Assembly: GCF_000455485.1 (NCBI RefSeq)
Contig: NZ_CBQR020000102.1
Location: forward strand, 248,001 to 312,000
Direction of reading: 5' to 3'
DNA from: Gorillibacterium massiliense
GTDB taxonomy: Bacteria > Bacillota > Bacilli > Paenibacillales > NBRC-103111
Length of the DNA: 64,000 bases
Shown: positions 42,856-51,479 of the stretch, in pieces
Position numbering within the stretch: the stretch's first letter is position 1
Layout of the letters: each line of letters begins with the position of its first letter
Notes under the pieces: generated by a model
Told to the model about the DNA's origin: nothing
Seen by the model: the letters and a program-made list of their open reading frames with translations, nothing else
Databases searched by the model: none
Position numbers and translations under genes: made by a program

Positions 42856-44397
42856 TCATCTCGTCGACGTATCTACAAAGCGCAGTGCTGTATAATTCGG
42901 GGGCATCGATTCTACAGCTATTGCCTTATAATTGTTATTTAAGTATTCCCACAGGATCGGGTGCGTATTTCGAAAACGCAGATCATCTCTTCCATCCAAG
43001 GCAATATCTCCGAGAATAACCAAAGCCACGTTATTTTGTTTTAATTCTTGAATCTGTTTGCGTTGCCGATCTTCAGTTTCAGGGAACAGCAAATAAATAT
43101 CCCACAATGGTGCCTTCAGATTCAATATGGGGTACAACGCAGGTGTATGAGGAGCAATAAAGAGATTTTCCCCCTGGTTGAGGTATAAATTCTTAGTATC
43201 TTGCACGGTACGAATAAAGTTAGCGGTAGATGCATCTATCCATAAATCATTACTCGTTAGAGTGAACTTCACAAACGTATTCGGAGGTGCCTGCATGAGT
43301 TGGTACAACGGTTGAGCCCTTCCTACGGATAAGAAGGAGACGATCAACATGGCGGCTAAAAAAACGACGGATTTAGCCCTGCTTCGTTTAAAATAGTCCA
43401 AAGCCCAAAAACAAGCTCCCAGCAGCAACGGGAAAATTCCTTGAGCTAAGTGACCTAAATCTGCACGCGAAAAAGCAACATGTATATAGGGGATGCCTAC
43501 AAATACTGAGGCGGCAAGATATAAGTTTGTTTTTTTTGAAATAAAGTTGTGGATCGCCCACCCTGCAGGAAATAGGAGTACGAGAAGAAACAAGCAGCCG
43601 ACAATGAGCTTGCTGACGATGTCCATAACAGGAAGGTTGGTAAAGTCTACACTCCATGGCCAAGGAATTGGAAGGGGAAGATTGGTATTCCCTAATCGGA
43701 ACAGCCAGATGATTGTATCAATATAGTTCTTGAAAGATCCGGGGATAAAAATAAACATAAGAAGCCTAGGAGAATACCCAATGAAGATGCCGATTCCCAT
43801 ATAACTAATTTTCTTCAAAAAGTTCGTCCTATCTATGCTGAAGAAGATGTATAAAGAGGCAATAGCAAACGAGGTAAGTACATACAGTCCATGATTACTA
43901 CCAAAGAAAGCGGCAAGACCTATAATAATTCCACTAAATAAATATCGCACAAGCTTAGGTTTCTCCAACAAGAGAATAACCATATATACCGCAATCATAC
44001 TGATGCTGATGTCGAACATTTTATGCCTAGGGTATACCCATAGCATTAAGAGAACCCCTATGGCCAATAAGTAGCCCCATGATTTAGTCACACGCCTTAT
44101 AGCAAGCAAGGCACACGTCAGTCCTATCAGTTGAAATAATAGCACTGCAATTCTAAGCGTAATTATGCTGGTGCTACCGAGTATTTTAAACCAAAAGGCA
44201 ACCCAATAATATCTGCCAGGATCATAGGATTGAAAATCCATTAATGGAACTTCTCCATTAGATGTTTGAATGGCACCATACCAGAGATAGCCTTCATCCG
44301 CTAAGTTAATACCAATATGGCCCTGTATAATAAACGTGATGCCTATTAAGATAAATGACAACCCACAAACATAGATCCAATCTGGATTTTTTTTCAT
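42856..44397 (-). CDS. GT-C type membrane glycosyltransferase
   Basis: This 513-residue protein starts at ATG 44397 with a weak ribosome site. It has about eleven membrane helices. The first external loop holds acidic residues in NLADEGYLWYGAIQ and SYDPGRYYWVAFW, which fits the GT-C (PMT/ArnT-like) architecture. The C-terminal ~130 residues form a soluble extracytoplasmic domain. It probably moves a lipid-linked sugar outside the membrane. First gene of the operon, it overlaps or nearly abuts the aminotransferase gene. Confidence 0.8.
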   Translation of the reverse strand: MKKNPDWIYVCGLSFILIGITFIIQGHIGINLADEGYLWYGAIQTSNGEVPLMDFQSYDPGRYYWVAFWFKILGSTSIITLRIAVLLFQLIGLTCALLAIRRVTKSWGYLLAIGVLLMLWVYPRHKMFDISISMIAVYMVILLLEKPKLVRYLFSGIIIGLAAFFGSNHGLYVLTSFAIASLYIFFSIDRTNFLKKISYMGIGIFIGYSPRLLMFIFIPGSFKNYIDTIIWLFRLGNTNLPLPIPWPWSVDFTNLPVMDIVSKLIVGCLFLLVLLFPAGWAIHNFISKKTNLYLAASVFVGIPYIHVAFSRADLGHLAQGIFPLLLGACFWALDYFKRSRAKSVVFLAAMLIVSFLSVGRAQPLYQLMQAPPNTFVKFTLTSNDLWIDASTANFIRTVQDTKNLYLNQGENLFIAPHTPALYPILNLKAPLWDIYLLFPETEDRQRKQIQELKQNNVALVILGDIALDGRDDLRFRNTHPILWEYLNNNYKAIAVESMPPNYTALRFVDTSTR

Positions 44398-44797
44398 AGC
44401 AGCACATCCACTTTGTTAATGTGTACAACATACCGTGATTAATTAATAAATAATGTAATAGCCCTTCCTTGATGAATAGTGCCCGGTGTCATGAAAGGTG
44501 TCATGTGACAAATTATCGCTTAACGGTTTACCCTGACGTTCGAAAGTACGGCTCTGAAAATGTGAAACGGGCTCCACATCTTTGGTAGAATGGAGTTTGT
44601 ATTTACAACACCCAAAGAGGGGAGTACCATTTATGTGAAGTCTATCACACCACTCGCAAAATCAAGACCGTCTCCTTTTGTACGGCGAAGTGAATCTGGC
44701 ACCTCCATAATCCTTACATCCCAGAATCCCGCTGCCTCAGCTCCTTGCCTTGATCTTATGGGCTTTCGAAAATTAAGTTTAACATTGGGGGATATTG
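44398..44797. other. 400-nt divergent gap with direct repeats
   Basis: The gap between the GT-C and acyl-CoA ligase genes holds a direct repeat GGTGTCATG (near 44488 and 44500) that could be a binding site. It also holds a short minus-strand open stretch (about 44640-44780) that looks weakly coding but has no start, ribosome site or recognisable match. No RNA gene is seen. The ligase promoter is not obvious. Confidence 0.35.
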
Positions 44798-46396
44798 ATG
44801 ACAATTAATTATTTGGAAAGAAACCTTATTCAAAGGGTCTGCATAGGAGATATGCTCACAAGAACTACCCAACGTTTCCCTAATAAAATTGCCCTCGTTG
44901 ATAGAAATGTCACATTAACATATAAGGAGTTTAATAAAAAAGTAAATCAGGTTGCTCATGCCCTTCTTCAAAGGGGTTATCAAAAGGGTGATGTTGTAGC
45001 AGCCATGTGTGAAAACACAATTGAATTCGTCATCACTTATTTTGCATGTGCGAAGTCCGGTTTAGTCGTCATGCCTCTGAATATAAAGCTAGAGCTCGAT
45101 AACCTTGCATATCAGTTAAACCAATCTGAAACCAAAGTTCTTGTTTTCACACAAAGCTCGAAGGAAAAGGTGCTGAGTTTAATCGATGAAGTTCCTTCCC
45201 TACAAGATCTATTCATGACAGAAGTCGAGGAAGAATTCATGTTGAGTGGAATGAACATTCTCCCTTTTTCTCAACTGGAGTCCGGAGATGCTTCAGACAT
45301 TGATGTTATTATTGAGGATCGAGATACACTCCAATTAATGTACACCTCCGGAACTACTTCAAAACCAAAGGGAGTAGAGACAAGCCACCTTGCAATTTAC
45401 TTTTCTGCAATGAGCACAGCTTTGCAATATAAATTGGATCATAACGATTCCTCCATTGTTATGTTGCCCTTATTCCATGTAGGGGGATTAACCTGTATTC
45501 TTCTGCCAAACATTTTGGTAGGTGGGACAAATGTGTTGATAAGGAAATATAATGCATCAAAAATATTGAGTGCAATGGAAGAATACAGAACGACTTGGAC
45601 GATGCTTTCTGCCCCGATGTGGCTTGAAATTTCAGACCAACCCGGTCTTTCGGCAAGAGATTTTTCTTCCATGAGATTATGTGTATGCGCTATTGCGACT
45701 TTACCGCTTGCAAGACATCAACAGGTCAAAAGTATATTTAATAATGCTACTATTATACTGATATCGGGGCAAACGGAATTCACACCACCGAATACAGCAC
45801 AGCGTCCCGAACATGCGAGTTCAAAAAGCAGTGCATGGGGGGAGCCTGTTGTAGCCCAAACCGCTAAAGCAATGGATGATGATGGCAATATATTGCCTCA
45901 TGGAGAGCTTGGAGAATTAGTTTACCGCGGTCCTCAATCGATGACATGCTATTTCAAAGATCCTGAGGCGACTGAAAACGCATTTAAACATGGATGGTTC
46001 CATTCTGGCGATAGTGGATTTATTGACGAAGAAAATGTGGTATGGTTTGTTGATCGCAAGAAAGACATCATTAAAACCGGAGGTGAAAATGTAGCTTCAG
46101 TTGAAGTTGAATTAGTTGTTAGAAGCCATGCGAAAGTTGCTGAATGTGCTGTTGTTGGATTACCTCATGAACGTTGGAGTGAAGCCATTACTGTATTCGC
46201 AAAAATAAAAGAAGGTGAATCCGTTCAGGAAAATGAGCTGATTGATTTTTGTAAAGAACGATTAGCCGGTTTTAAAGTGCCTAAAAAAGTTGTCTTTACG
46301 AATGAATTCCCAATGACCGCGAGTGGAAAGATTCAAAAGCATGAACTGAGGAATATGTATAAAGATCTCTATAATATAAAAGAAGTAAATATATAA
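44798..46396 (+). CDS. AMP-forming long-chain acyl-CoA ligase
   Basis: This 532-residue protein starts at ATG 44798 with GGGGGAT 6 nt upstream; a TTG just before is less likely. ANL superfamily motifs are intact: MYTSGTTSKPKGVETSH, GELGELVYRGPQSMT, HSGDSGFIDEENVVWFVDRK, KDIIKTGGENVASVEVE, and the catalytic Lys in PMTASGKIQKHEL. The usual YG-TE motif reads SGQTEFTPP. It activates a fatty or other carboxylic acid as the acyl-adenylate and then the CoA ester. It stands alone, so the pathway is unknown. Confidence 0.88.
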   Translation: MTINYLERNLIQRVCIGDMLTRTTQRFPNKIALVDRNVTLTYKEFNKKVNQVAHALLQRGYQKGDVVAAMCENTIEFVITYFACAKSGLVVMPLNIKLELDNLAYQLNQSETKVLVFTQSSKEKVLSLIDEVPSLQDLFMTEVEEEFMLSGMNILPFSQLESGDASDIDVIIEDRDTLQLMYTSGTTSKPKGVETSHLAIYFSAMSTALQYKLDHNDSSIVMLPLFHVGGLTCILLPNILVGGTNVLIRKYNASKILSAMEEYRTTWTMLSAPMWLEISDQPGLSARDFSSMRLCVCAIATLPLARHQQVKSIFNNATIILISGQTEFTPPNTAQRPEHASSKSSAWGEPVVAQTAKAMDDDGNILPHGELGELVYRGPQSMTCYFKDPEATENAFKHGWFHSGDSGFIDEENVVWFVDRKKDIIKTGGENVASVEVELVVRSHAKVAECAVVGLPHERWSEAITVFAKIKEGESVQENELIDFCKERLAGFKVPKKVVFTNEFPMTASGKIQKHELRNMYKDLYNIKEVNI

Positions 46397-46571
46397 GTTG
46401 AACAAGAATATTCCAGTATCATACAGGTATGTGTAATTCCCAATGCTAAGGAAATCGAGGTATCCGCGATCGTTAGCCGAGTAGCGAGGGTATTATCCGG
46501 AGCACGCGGTTGGTTAACTGCTCTTTTGTCATCTTCTAATCATCCGAGCACTCCCTTATATGGAATAAATA

Positions 46572-46595
46572 AACGCCCTCCAATCGGAGGGCGTT
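46572..46595 (-). terminator. Terminator beyond the truncated tRNA
   Basis: AACGCCCTCC (46572-46581) and GGAGGGCGTT (46586-46595) form a perfect 10-bp stem with a 4-nt loop. On the minus strand TTATTTATT follows. It is placed where a tRNA transcript would end. Confidence 0.85.
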
Positions 46596-46607
46596 CTTGA
46601 TAAGTAT

Positions 46608-46669
46608 TGGTGGACCTTAGTGGGATCGAACCGCTGACCTCTTCGCTGCCAACGAAGCGCTCTCCCAGC
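46608..46669 (-). pseudogene. tRNA-Ala (GGC) 3' fragment
   Basis: The minus strand reads GCTGGGAGAGC (end of the D arm), an anticodon arm CTTCGTTGGCAGCGAAG with anticodon GGC, a variable loop, a T arm (AGCGGTTCGATCCCACT) and a 3' GTCCACCA. The 5' acceptor strand and most of the D arm are missing: upstream there is unrelated sequence instead of the expected 20 nt. It is thus a 3' fragment, as left at tRNA integration sites or by deletion. Confidence 0.85.
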
Positions 46670-46704
46670 ATGGTCAGTTACAATGACCCAAAATGGTATT
46701 GGGA
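46659..46704. repeat. Inverted repeat GCTCTCCCA/TGGGAGAGC at the tRNA scar
   Basis: GCTCTCCCA (46659-46667) is followed by an inner helix (TGGTCA and TGACC, 46671-46691) and then TGGGAGAGC (46696-46704). The outer arms include the truncated D-arm sequence, so the tRNA remnant is mirrored about 30 nt away. The rest of 46397-46743 holds nothing else I recognise. Confidence 0.6.
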
Positions 46705-46743
46705 GAGCCTGCCTATCATACAAGAGAATCTCTCGCCCCGTAA

Positions 46744-47649
46744 TTATCCAATTATATTATGGTTAGATCGCCATTCGTTTATGATTCCTAAAAACTGACT
46801 GACTTCCTCAGAAAGATGTATAGGATAATGTAGTCCATATGGAATTGTGTATTCCAAATCACTAGGGATAGTCACTAGAGATGGATGGATATCCGCCCAT
46901 GCCTCCAATGTTAGCAATACTGTGTTACTTTCTTCGCACCTATTGAATACATCAAGATCAAAAAGACGCGGTACATCTTTAATTCGTATTTCAGGATGAT
47001 TCCTAATTAAATCATAGCGAACCTCATCAATGACTGCACTTTTACCCCCGTTCACCACCGCTATTTTCTCTCCGTACAAATCCTTGATAGACAATATTTT
47101 TTTTGAAGCCAGCCGATGATTTCGAGAAAAAGCAAAGCAAATACGATATCTTCCCAATTCAAGCACACGGAAGTAATCCTTCCAAATATCTGTAAGGAAT
47201 GGCCCCACAAGGATATCGAACCGCTTGCCAATAGTACGGTAAGTGGTTGGGAGTGTGTGGGCATTATCTTCGAAATGGACGATGTTGATTTTGAACTGGG
47301 GGTATTGGCCGCTAATTCCATTCCACAAATCAAGCAAAACCTTACAAGGGTTAAGCATAGAGGTCCCCACTCGTATAACAAGCTGATTCGATTGCGTGAC
47401 CTGACGCATGCGGACTAGGGATTCTTGAAAATACTGCATCATAAATGCCGCATCCTTGCTAAAGGCCGTTCCTGCCTGAGTGAGATTGACACCATGATTG
47501 GTTCGAACAAAGAGAGGGACTCCTGTTTGCTTTTCCAACAAATTCATTTGCTTCATCACCGCAGTTGTAGAAATAAACAGTTTTTCGGCTGCCTTAGAAA
47601 AGCTTCCGCACTCCGCTACCTGAATAAAAGTCTTCAGTTGTTCATTCAT
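46744..47649 (-). CDS. LysR-family regulator
   Basis: The start is ATG 47649 with GAGGGG about 9 nt upstream, giving 301 residues. The helix-turn-helix is MNEQLKTFIQVAECGSFSKA followed by AEKLFISTTAVMKQMNLLE; the effector domain follows. The usual Gln-Pro-Ala/S pattern (ISQPAVS) is replaced by ISTTAVMKQ, as in a subset of Firmicute LysR proteins. It is divergent from an SDR gene, with an inverted repeat in the gap. Confidence 0.88.
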   Translation of the reverse strand: MNEQLKTFIQVAECGSFSKAAEKLFISTTAVMKQMNLLEKQTGVPLFVRTNHGVNLTQAGTAFSKDAAFMMQYFQESLVRMRQVTQSNQLVIRVGTSMLNPCKVLLDLWNGISGQYPQFKINIVHFEDNAHTLPTTYRTIGKRFDILVGPFLTDIWKDYFRVLELGRYRICFAFSRNHRLASKKILSIKDLYGEKIAVVNGGKSAVIDEVRYDLIRNHPEIRIKDVPRLFDLDVFNRCEESNTVLLTLEAWADIHPSLVTIPSDLEYTIPYGLHYPIHLSEEVSQFLGIINEWRSNHNIIG

Positions 47650-47670
47650 TCGAAAAAACCCCTCTTTTGT

Positions 47671-47687
47671 ATAAACCCCCAGTTTAT
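47671..47687. promoter_or_regulatory. LysR-type inverted repeat
   Basis: ATAAAC (47671-47676) and GTTTAT (47682-47687) form perfect arms around five bases, matching the T-N11-A style of LysR boxes. It lies 22 nt from the LysR start and 115 nt from the divergent SDR start. Confidence 0.65.
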
Positions 47688-47801
47688 GCCATGCTAACAT
47701 ATTGGAAATTCCCTATCAAGTGCTCAAGCCTTACCATTAAAGATGAATCAAAGGAGCTAAAGTAAAGCACCACAAAAGAAACCTATAGGAGATGAGCATA
47801 C

Positions 47802-48635
47802 ATGGATAACAAAGTCTGGTTTATTACGGGAGCCTCTCGCGGTTTTGGGCGCATTTGGGCCGAAGCAGCCCTTTCCCGAGGGGATAAGGTTGCTGCGACT
47901 GCCCGCACACCGGAAGACATCGTTGATCTGAAAGAACGTTATGGAAACGCTGTTCTCCCTCTGGCACTGGATGTAACCGATGTCCATCAGGTACAGCAAG
48001 TCGTTCAGCAGGCGCATTCGCATTTCGGCAGGTTGGACGTCGTCCTCAACAATGCCGGTTACTCCCTGGTTGGTACAGCTGAGGAAGCTGGCGAGTCTGA
48101 CGTCCACGCTCTGTTTGACACCAATTACTTTGGTACGCTTCGGGTCATCCAAGCTGTCCTACCTCATCTCAGACAACAAGGCAGTGGACATATCCTCGGC
48201 GTCTCAAGTGCAATGGGACTTGTTGCCGCACCGCTTATCGGCTTCTATTGCGCTTCCAAATGGGCAGTTGAAGCACTCCACGATAGCCTAGCACAGGAAG
48301 TAAAAGATTTCGGCATTAAGGTAACGTTACTTGAGCCTGGCGCCTTTGCGACCGATTTTGGGAGCCCCGCCTCGATGAAGGCTTCACAAGGATTGGACGC
48401 CTATGCCGATCTTCGAAATCGGGTGTTCGGTCATTTATCGACCGCAGAACGCGGTGATCCGGAAGCGACAGCCGAAGCTATTCTCCGAATCGTAGACGCA
48501 CAGGATCCCCCGTTGCGGTTTGCTGTTGGCGCCGGGGTCTTGCCTTTGGTGCGTGGAGCCTATGCCGATCGTTTAGCTGCTTGGGAGGCGTGGGAAACCA
48601 TTTCAAATGCAGCACAAGGTAAAGCCAATAAATAA
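47802..48635 (+). CDS. Short-chain dehydrogenase/reductase
   Basis: This 277-residue classical SDR starts at ATG 47802 with AGGAGAT upstream. Motifs: FITGASRGFGRIWAEAALS, the NNAGYSL motif, VSSAMGLVAAPLIGFYCASK with catalytic Ser, Tyr and Lys, and LEPGAFATDF. It is a cytosolic NAD(P)-dependent oxidoreductase of unknown substrate. The divergent LysR protein with its palindrome is the likely regulator. A broken Bcr/CflA exporter follows on the same strand, so the original unit may have paired an SDR with an exporter. Confidence 0.88.
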   Translation: MDNKVWFITGASRGFGRIWAEAALSRGDKVAATARTPEDIVDLKERYGNAVLPLALDVTDVHQVQQVVQQAHSHFGRLDVVLNNAGYSLVGTAEEAGESDVHALFDTNYFGTLRVIQAVLPHLRQQGSGHILGVSSAMGLVAAPLIGFYCASKWAVEALHDSLAQEVKDFGIKVTLLEPGAFATDFGSPASMKASQGLDAYADLRNRVFGHLSTAERGDPEATAEAILRIVDAQDPPLRFAVGAGVLPLVRGAYADRLAAWEAWETISNAAQGKANK

Positions 48636-48666
48636 TAATCTGACCGGTCCCAAGGAGACTTTTTTC

Positions 48667-48861
48667 ATGAAGGACAGTAACGATCAGTAGACGGTTCGAC
48701 TGGTTTTACTGCTAGGTTTATTATCAGCACTGGGGCCTTTTACAATGGATATGTATTTACCTGCTCTCCCAGACATTGTAATGGGGTTCCATTCGACGGC
48801 TTTGGTCATCCAACTCAGTCTTACATCTTGTTTACTTAGGCTCGGTGCAGGCCAACTCGTG
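48667..48861 (+). pseudogene. Bcr/CflA-type MFS exporter remnant
   Basis: ATG 48667 has a good AAGGAG site, but codon 8 is TAG. The frame then reads TVRLVLLLGLLSALGPFTMD followed by MYLPALPDIV and QLSLTSCLLRLGAGQLV, the first two helices of Bcr/CflA drug exporters. Homology stops at about 48861, and the remaining ~330 codons are absent. It is therefore dead by both a stop and a deletion. Confidence 0.88.
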
Positions 48862-48897
48862 ATTTACCTAAACCAGCTGAAAATGTTCCACAAAACT

Positions 48898-48980
48898 TAT
48901 CATTATTTATGATGTGTTTCTCTGTGTTGTCTGTAACTGCAAGTTCTAGGGCCATCCTTTTTACGGGATGGCCCTTTCTA
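48898..48980 (+). repeat. Dispersed repeat copy F (most complete)
   Basis: It contains the 5' half (TTATTTATGATGTG, then TTTCTCTGTGTTGTCTGTAA), the linker CTGCAAGTTCTAG, and the hairpin GGGCCATCC (48949-48957) with GGATGGCCC (48966-48974), then TTTC. It is the only copy with both halves recognisable. It directly follows the broken exporter. Confidence 0.8.
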
Positions 48981-49035
48981 TTTAAACCCGCACTGTTCAA
49001 TTATCTTCCCAGTTCGCTTAGTGATATACCTTTGT

Positions 49036-49806
49036 TTAGATAGAGTACACTTCATATTCTTTTTCCATCTGGTATCCCAATTTCTCAGCTAACGCAACTG
49101 ACTCTAAATTGGCTGCATCCCAGTTTGGGTAGATACTCCGATCCAAGCACTCAAGAATTAATCTCGATGCACAGGCTAACGCCAAGCCTTTGCGTCTATA
49201 CAAAGAATGAGTTCCAATCGTAACTTCAATACTTCCTTCATGATAGGTATAAGATGAAGCTCCTGTAACAATTTGATTATCCTTCATGATGACAAATCCA
49301 ATTCCATGCTTCATAAACTCCCCTAACGAGGAGAAGAAAGAACAACAATCCGCCATAAAGGGATCTTGCAGGACCCTATAATAGATACGCGCATCTATTC
49401 TCACGATTTGGAAGTCGGTGTCTATCATTTTTATATTTTCTTTCAGCTTTTCTATTTGGAAAGATTTCGGTTCCTTCGCGAAGGAATAGCGCTTGAACCT
49501 CCTAAATGTATCTGAGTAATATTCAGATAGGATAGATACCCAAGAAGATTCATCTGTAACTATGATTTTCCCCTTGCATTCTTCAAGCACACTTCGCAAT
49601 GTATTGTCTAAATCATTCAAAACTTCGACATTTCCAAGTAAGAATGCGAAATCTCCCGCGACAATTACGGTAAATTCAGGATTCTCTTTCTGGTCAACCC
49701 AAGTCCTGCCTAGGTTGCCTTCGATGTTTGCAAGAAGAACAGTTTCACTCCTTCCTCTACACAAATGTCGAATCGTTTCGAGCTCATTTTTCGCTAATTC
49801 TATCAT
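49036..49806 (-). CDS. GNAT family acetyltransferase
   Basis: This 256-residue protein starts at ATG 49806 with GAGCGGG upstream. The C-terminal GNAT domain has GSIEVTIGTHSLYRRKGLAL and CASRLILECLDRSIYPNWDA, then NLESVALAEKLGYQ. The N-terminal half (about 1-120) is a separate GNAT-like or substrate domain, as in the Bacillus GNAT_acetyltr_2 (ZDG) family. The acceptor is unknown. It is unrelated in operon terms to its neighbours. Confidence 0.85.
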   Translation of the reverse strand: MIELAKNELETIRHLCRGRSETVLLANIEGNLGRTWVDQKENPEFTVIVAGDFAFLLGNVEVLNDLDNTLRSVLEECKGKIIVTDESSWVSILSEYYSDTFRRFKRYSFAKEPKSFQIEKLKENIKMIDTDFQIVRIDARIYYRVLQDPFMADCCSFFSSLGEFMKHGIGFVIMKDNQIVTGASSYTYHEGSIEVTIGTHSLYRRKGLALACASRLILECLDRSIYPNWDAANLESVALAEKLGYQMEKEYEVYSI

Positions 49807-49923
49807 CTATCTAACCCGCTCCCTAAGCAAATCAAAAGTAAATACGAACGACTCCAGGAATTTTTTGTACATACATCATATTCGTGATCCTGAACCACGC
49901 CCCCTTTTCGAGGAGGCATTTTC

Positions 49924-49954
49924 CCCTATTTATGATAAGGTTCACCGTATCACT
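49924..49954 (+). repeat. Dispersed repeat copy G (5' half only)
   Basis: CCTATTTATGATAAGGTTC followed by ACCGTATCAC resembles the 5' half of copies E and F. No terminator hairpin follows. Confidence 0.5.
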
Positions 49955-50076
49955 CAAACATCGAATTGCGATCCACTTGCGTAGTGAAACAGTTAGGGCT
50001 TTTTTTCCGTCGAATAAAATATAATCCTATTTTTAGGAATGGATTCCCATACCCTTCCGAAGGAGGAAGTTTTAGT

Positions 50077-51366
50077 TTGGAGAAAACATGGAGAAAATGG
50101 ACTGTACTTGCAGTATGTCTTGCTTTCGTGATTGCACTAGTTGCCTTTATTCCTCATGGCAGCAGCCCATCGGACGAGGCCTTACCCAATGTGGCTTTTC
50201 CGAAAGCATATGCGTTTGATGACGTCAGTTCTAAAAGTACGGTGATCGAGGGTAATCCCGTGGACGAGACCTTTCTTTCCGCATTGAACGGATTTTCCTA
50301 CAAAACCGCAGCTCAAATTTTCGCCGGTAGCAGTAGTAATGGAAATTACTCGCCACTTTCCCTTTATTACGCATTGGCGCTGGCTGCTACCGGTGCAGGC
50401 GGAAAAACGGCAGATGAGATACTTGCGTTATTGGATGTATCCGATCCATCCACTCTTTCCATGCAAAGCGGAAATCTTTATCGCCAGTTGTATACCGACA
50501 ACCAAATTGGAAAGTTAAAAATCGCCAACTCACTGTGGATGGACAAAGATATCCATTGGAAAAAGGATTTTATACAAAATGCAGCCGAAAATTTCTATGC
50601 TTCCTCCTTCAGCATGGATTTCTCCGATAAAAAGACAGGGGAAGTTATGGCAAAATGGGTTGTGGATCATCTAAACGGTACGTTAAAACCTGAGCTTAAG
50701 CTGGAGCCGGATCAGATACTCTCCCTCATCAATACCGTTTATTTCTGCGACGAATGGACGGATAGATTCGACAAGGACAAGACGGAGAAAGATAACTTTA
50801 AAACATCAGATGGCACTACAATAATATCCGACTTTATGAATGGCAGATATGCTTCCTCTGGCTTTACAAAGGGAGAAGGGTTTAGGCGTTCCAGTCTTGG
50901 CTTAAAAAATGCAGGACGTATGGTGTTCATTCTTCCCGATGAGGGAATTTCCCCCCGTGAGCTTTTGTCCACGCCGGAAAAAGTGAAGGCTGTTTTTGAA
51001 AGTGGCAAGGAAAGCTATAGTGCAGTTCTATGGAAGATACCGAAATTCAGCTTTGATACTAATCTCAGTCTTGCGGACACGTTAAAAAAGGTAGGCGTAA
51101 CCTCAGCTTTTGAACATGACGCCGACTTTTCGGGCATTACGGATCATATGGCTTTCATATCGGACGTTCACCAAGAAACGCACATCGGCATTGATGAAAA
51201 CGGCGTGGAAGCCTCAGCTTTTACTGAACTTGTATATGCAGGTTCGGGGTTCCCGGTAGGCAAAGCGGATATGATATTGAATCGGCCGTTTATTTACGGC
51301 ATCCTTGCACCCAATGGTACATTGCTGTTTATTGGCATATGCGAGAGTCCTACAGGAAACTCCTAA
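50077..51366 (+). CDS. Serpin-family protease inhibitor, exported or membrane-anchored
   Basis: The start is TTG 50077 with AAGGAGGAAG about 8 nt upstream, giving 429 residues. An N-terminal hydrophobic helix (WTVLAVCLAFVIALVAFIP) exports or anchors the protein. The serpin core is clear: NGNYSPLSLYYALALAATGA, the LWMDKDIHWKKDF region, FCDEWTDRFDK, and the hinge and reactive loop HIGIDENGVEASAFTELVYA. ADMILNRPFIYGILAPNGTL follows. The hinge residues favour an inhibitory serpin. The loop region after the hinge would set the target protease. Confidence 0.92.
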   Translation: MEKTWRKWTVLAVCLAFVIALVAFIPHGSSPSDEALPNVAFPKAYAFDDVSSKSTVIEGNPVDETFLSALNGFSYKTAAQIFAGSSSNGNYSPLSLYYALALAATGAGGKTADEILALLDVSDPSTLSMQSGNLYRQLYTDNQIGKLKIANSLWMDKDIHWKKDFIQNAAENFYASSFSMDFSDKKTGEVMAKWVVDHLNGTLKPELKLEPDQILSLINTVYFCDEWTDRFDKDKTEKDNFKTSDGTTIISDFMNGRYASSGFTKGEGFRRSSLGLKNAGRMVFILPDEGISPRELLSTPEKVKAVFESGKESYSAVLWKIPKFSFDTNLSLADTLKKVGVTSAFEHDADFSGITDHMAFISDVHQETHIGIDENGVEASAFTELVYAGSGFPVGKADMILNRPFIYGILAPNGTLLFIGICESPTGNS

Positions 51367-51479
51367 ACTGAATCACAAGCCGAATAGGATTTAGCAGGAT
51401 TTCAGTTGTAGTAATTCTTCAAGGCCAAGCTCCGAACTGGCTTCCTATCGCCTAATTCACAGAAGCTATTCCGTGTTTA

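Noticed and set aside
44590..44808. 72-codon frame upstream of the acyl-CoA ligase
   Set aside because: No ribosome site, no recognisable sequence, and it runs into the ligase start in another frame.
46607..46798. Plus-strand frame beginning MVDLSGIEPLTSSLPTKRS
   Set aside because: It is the complement of the tRNA-Ala fragment; this false protein is a common annotation artefact.
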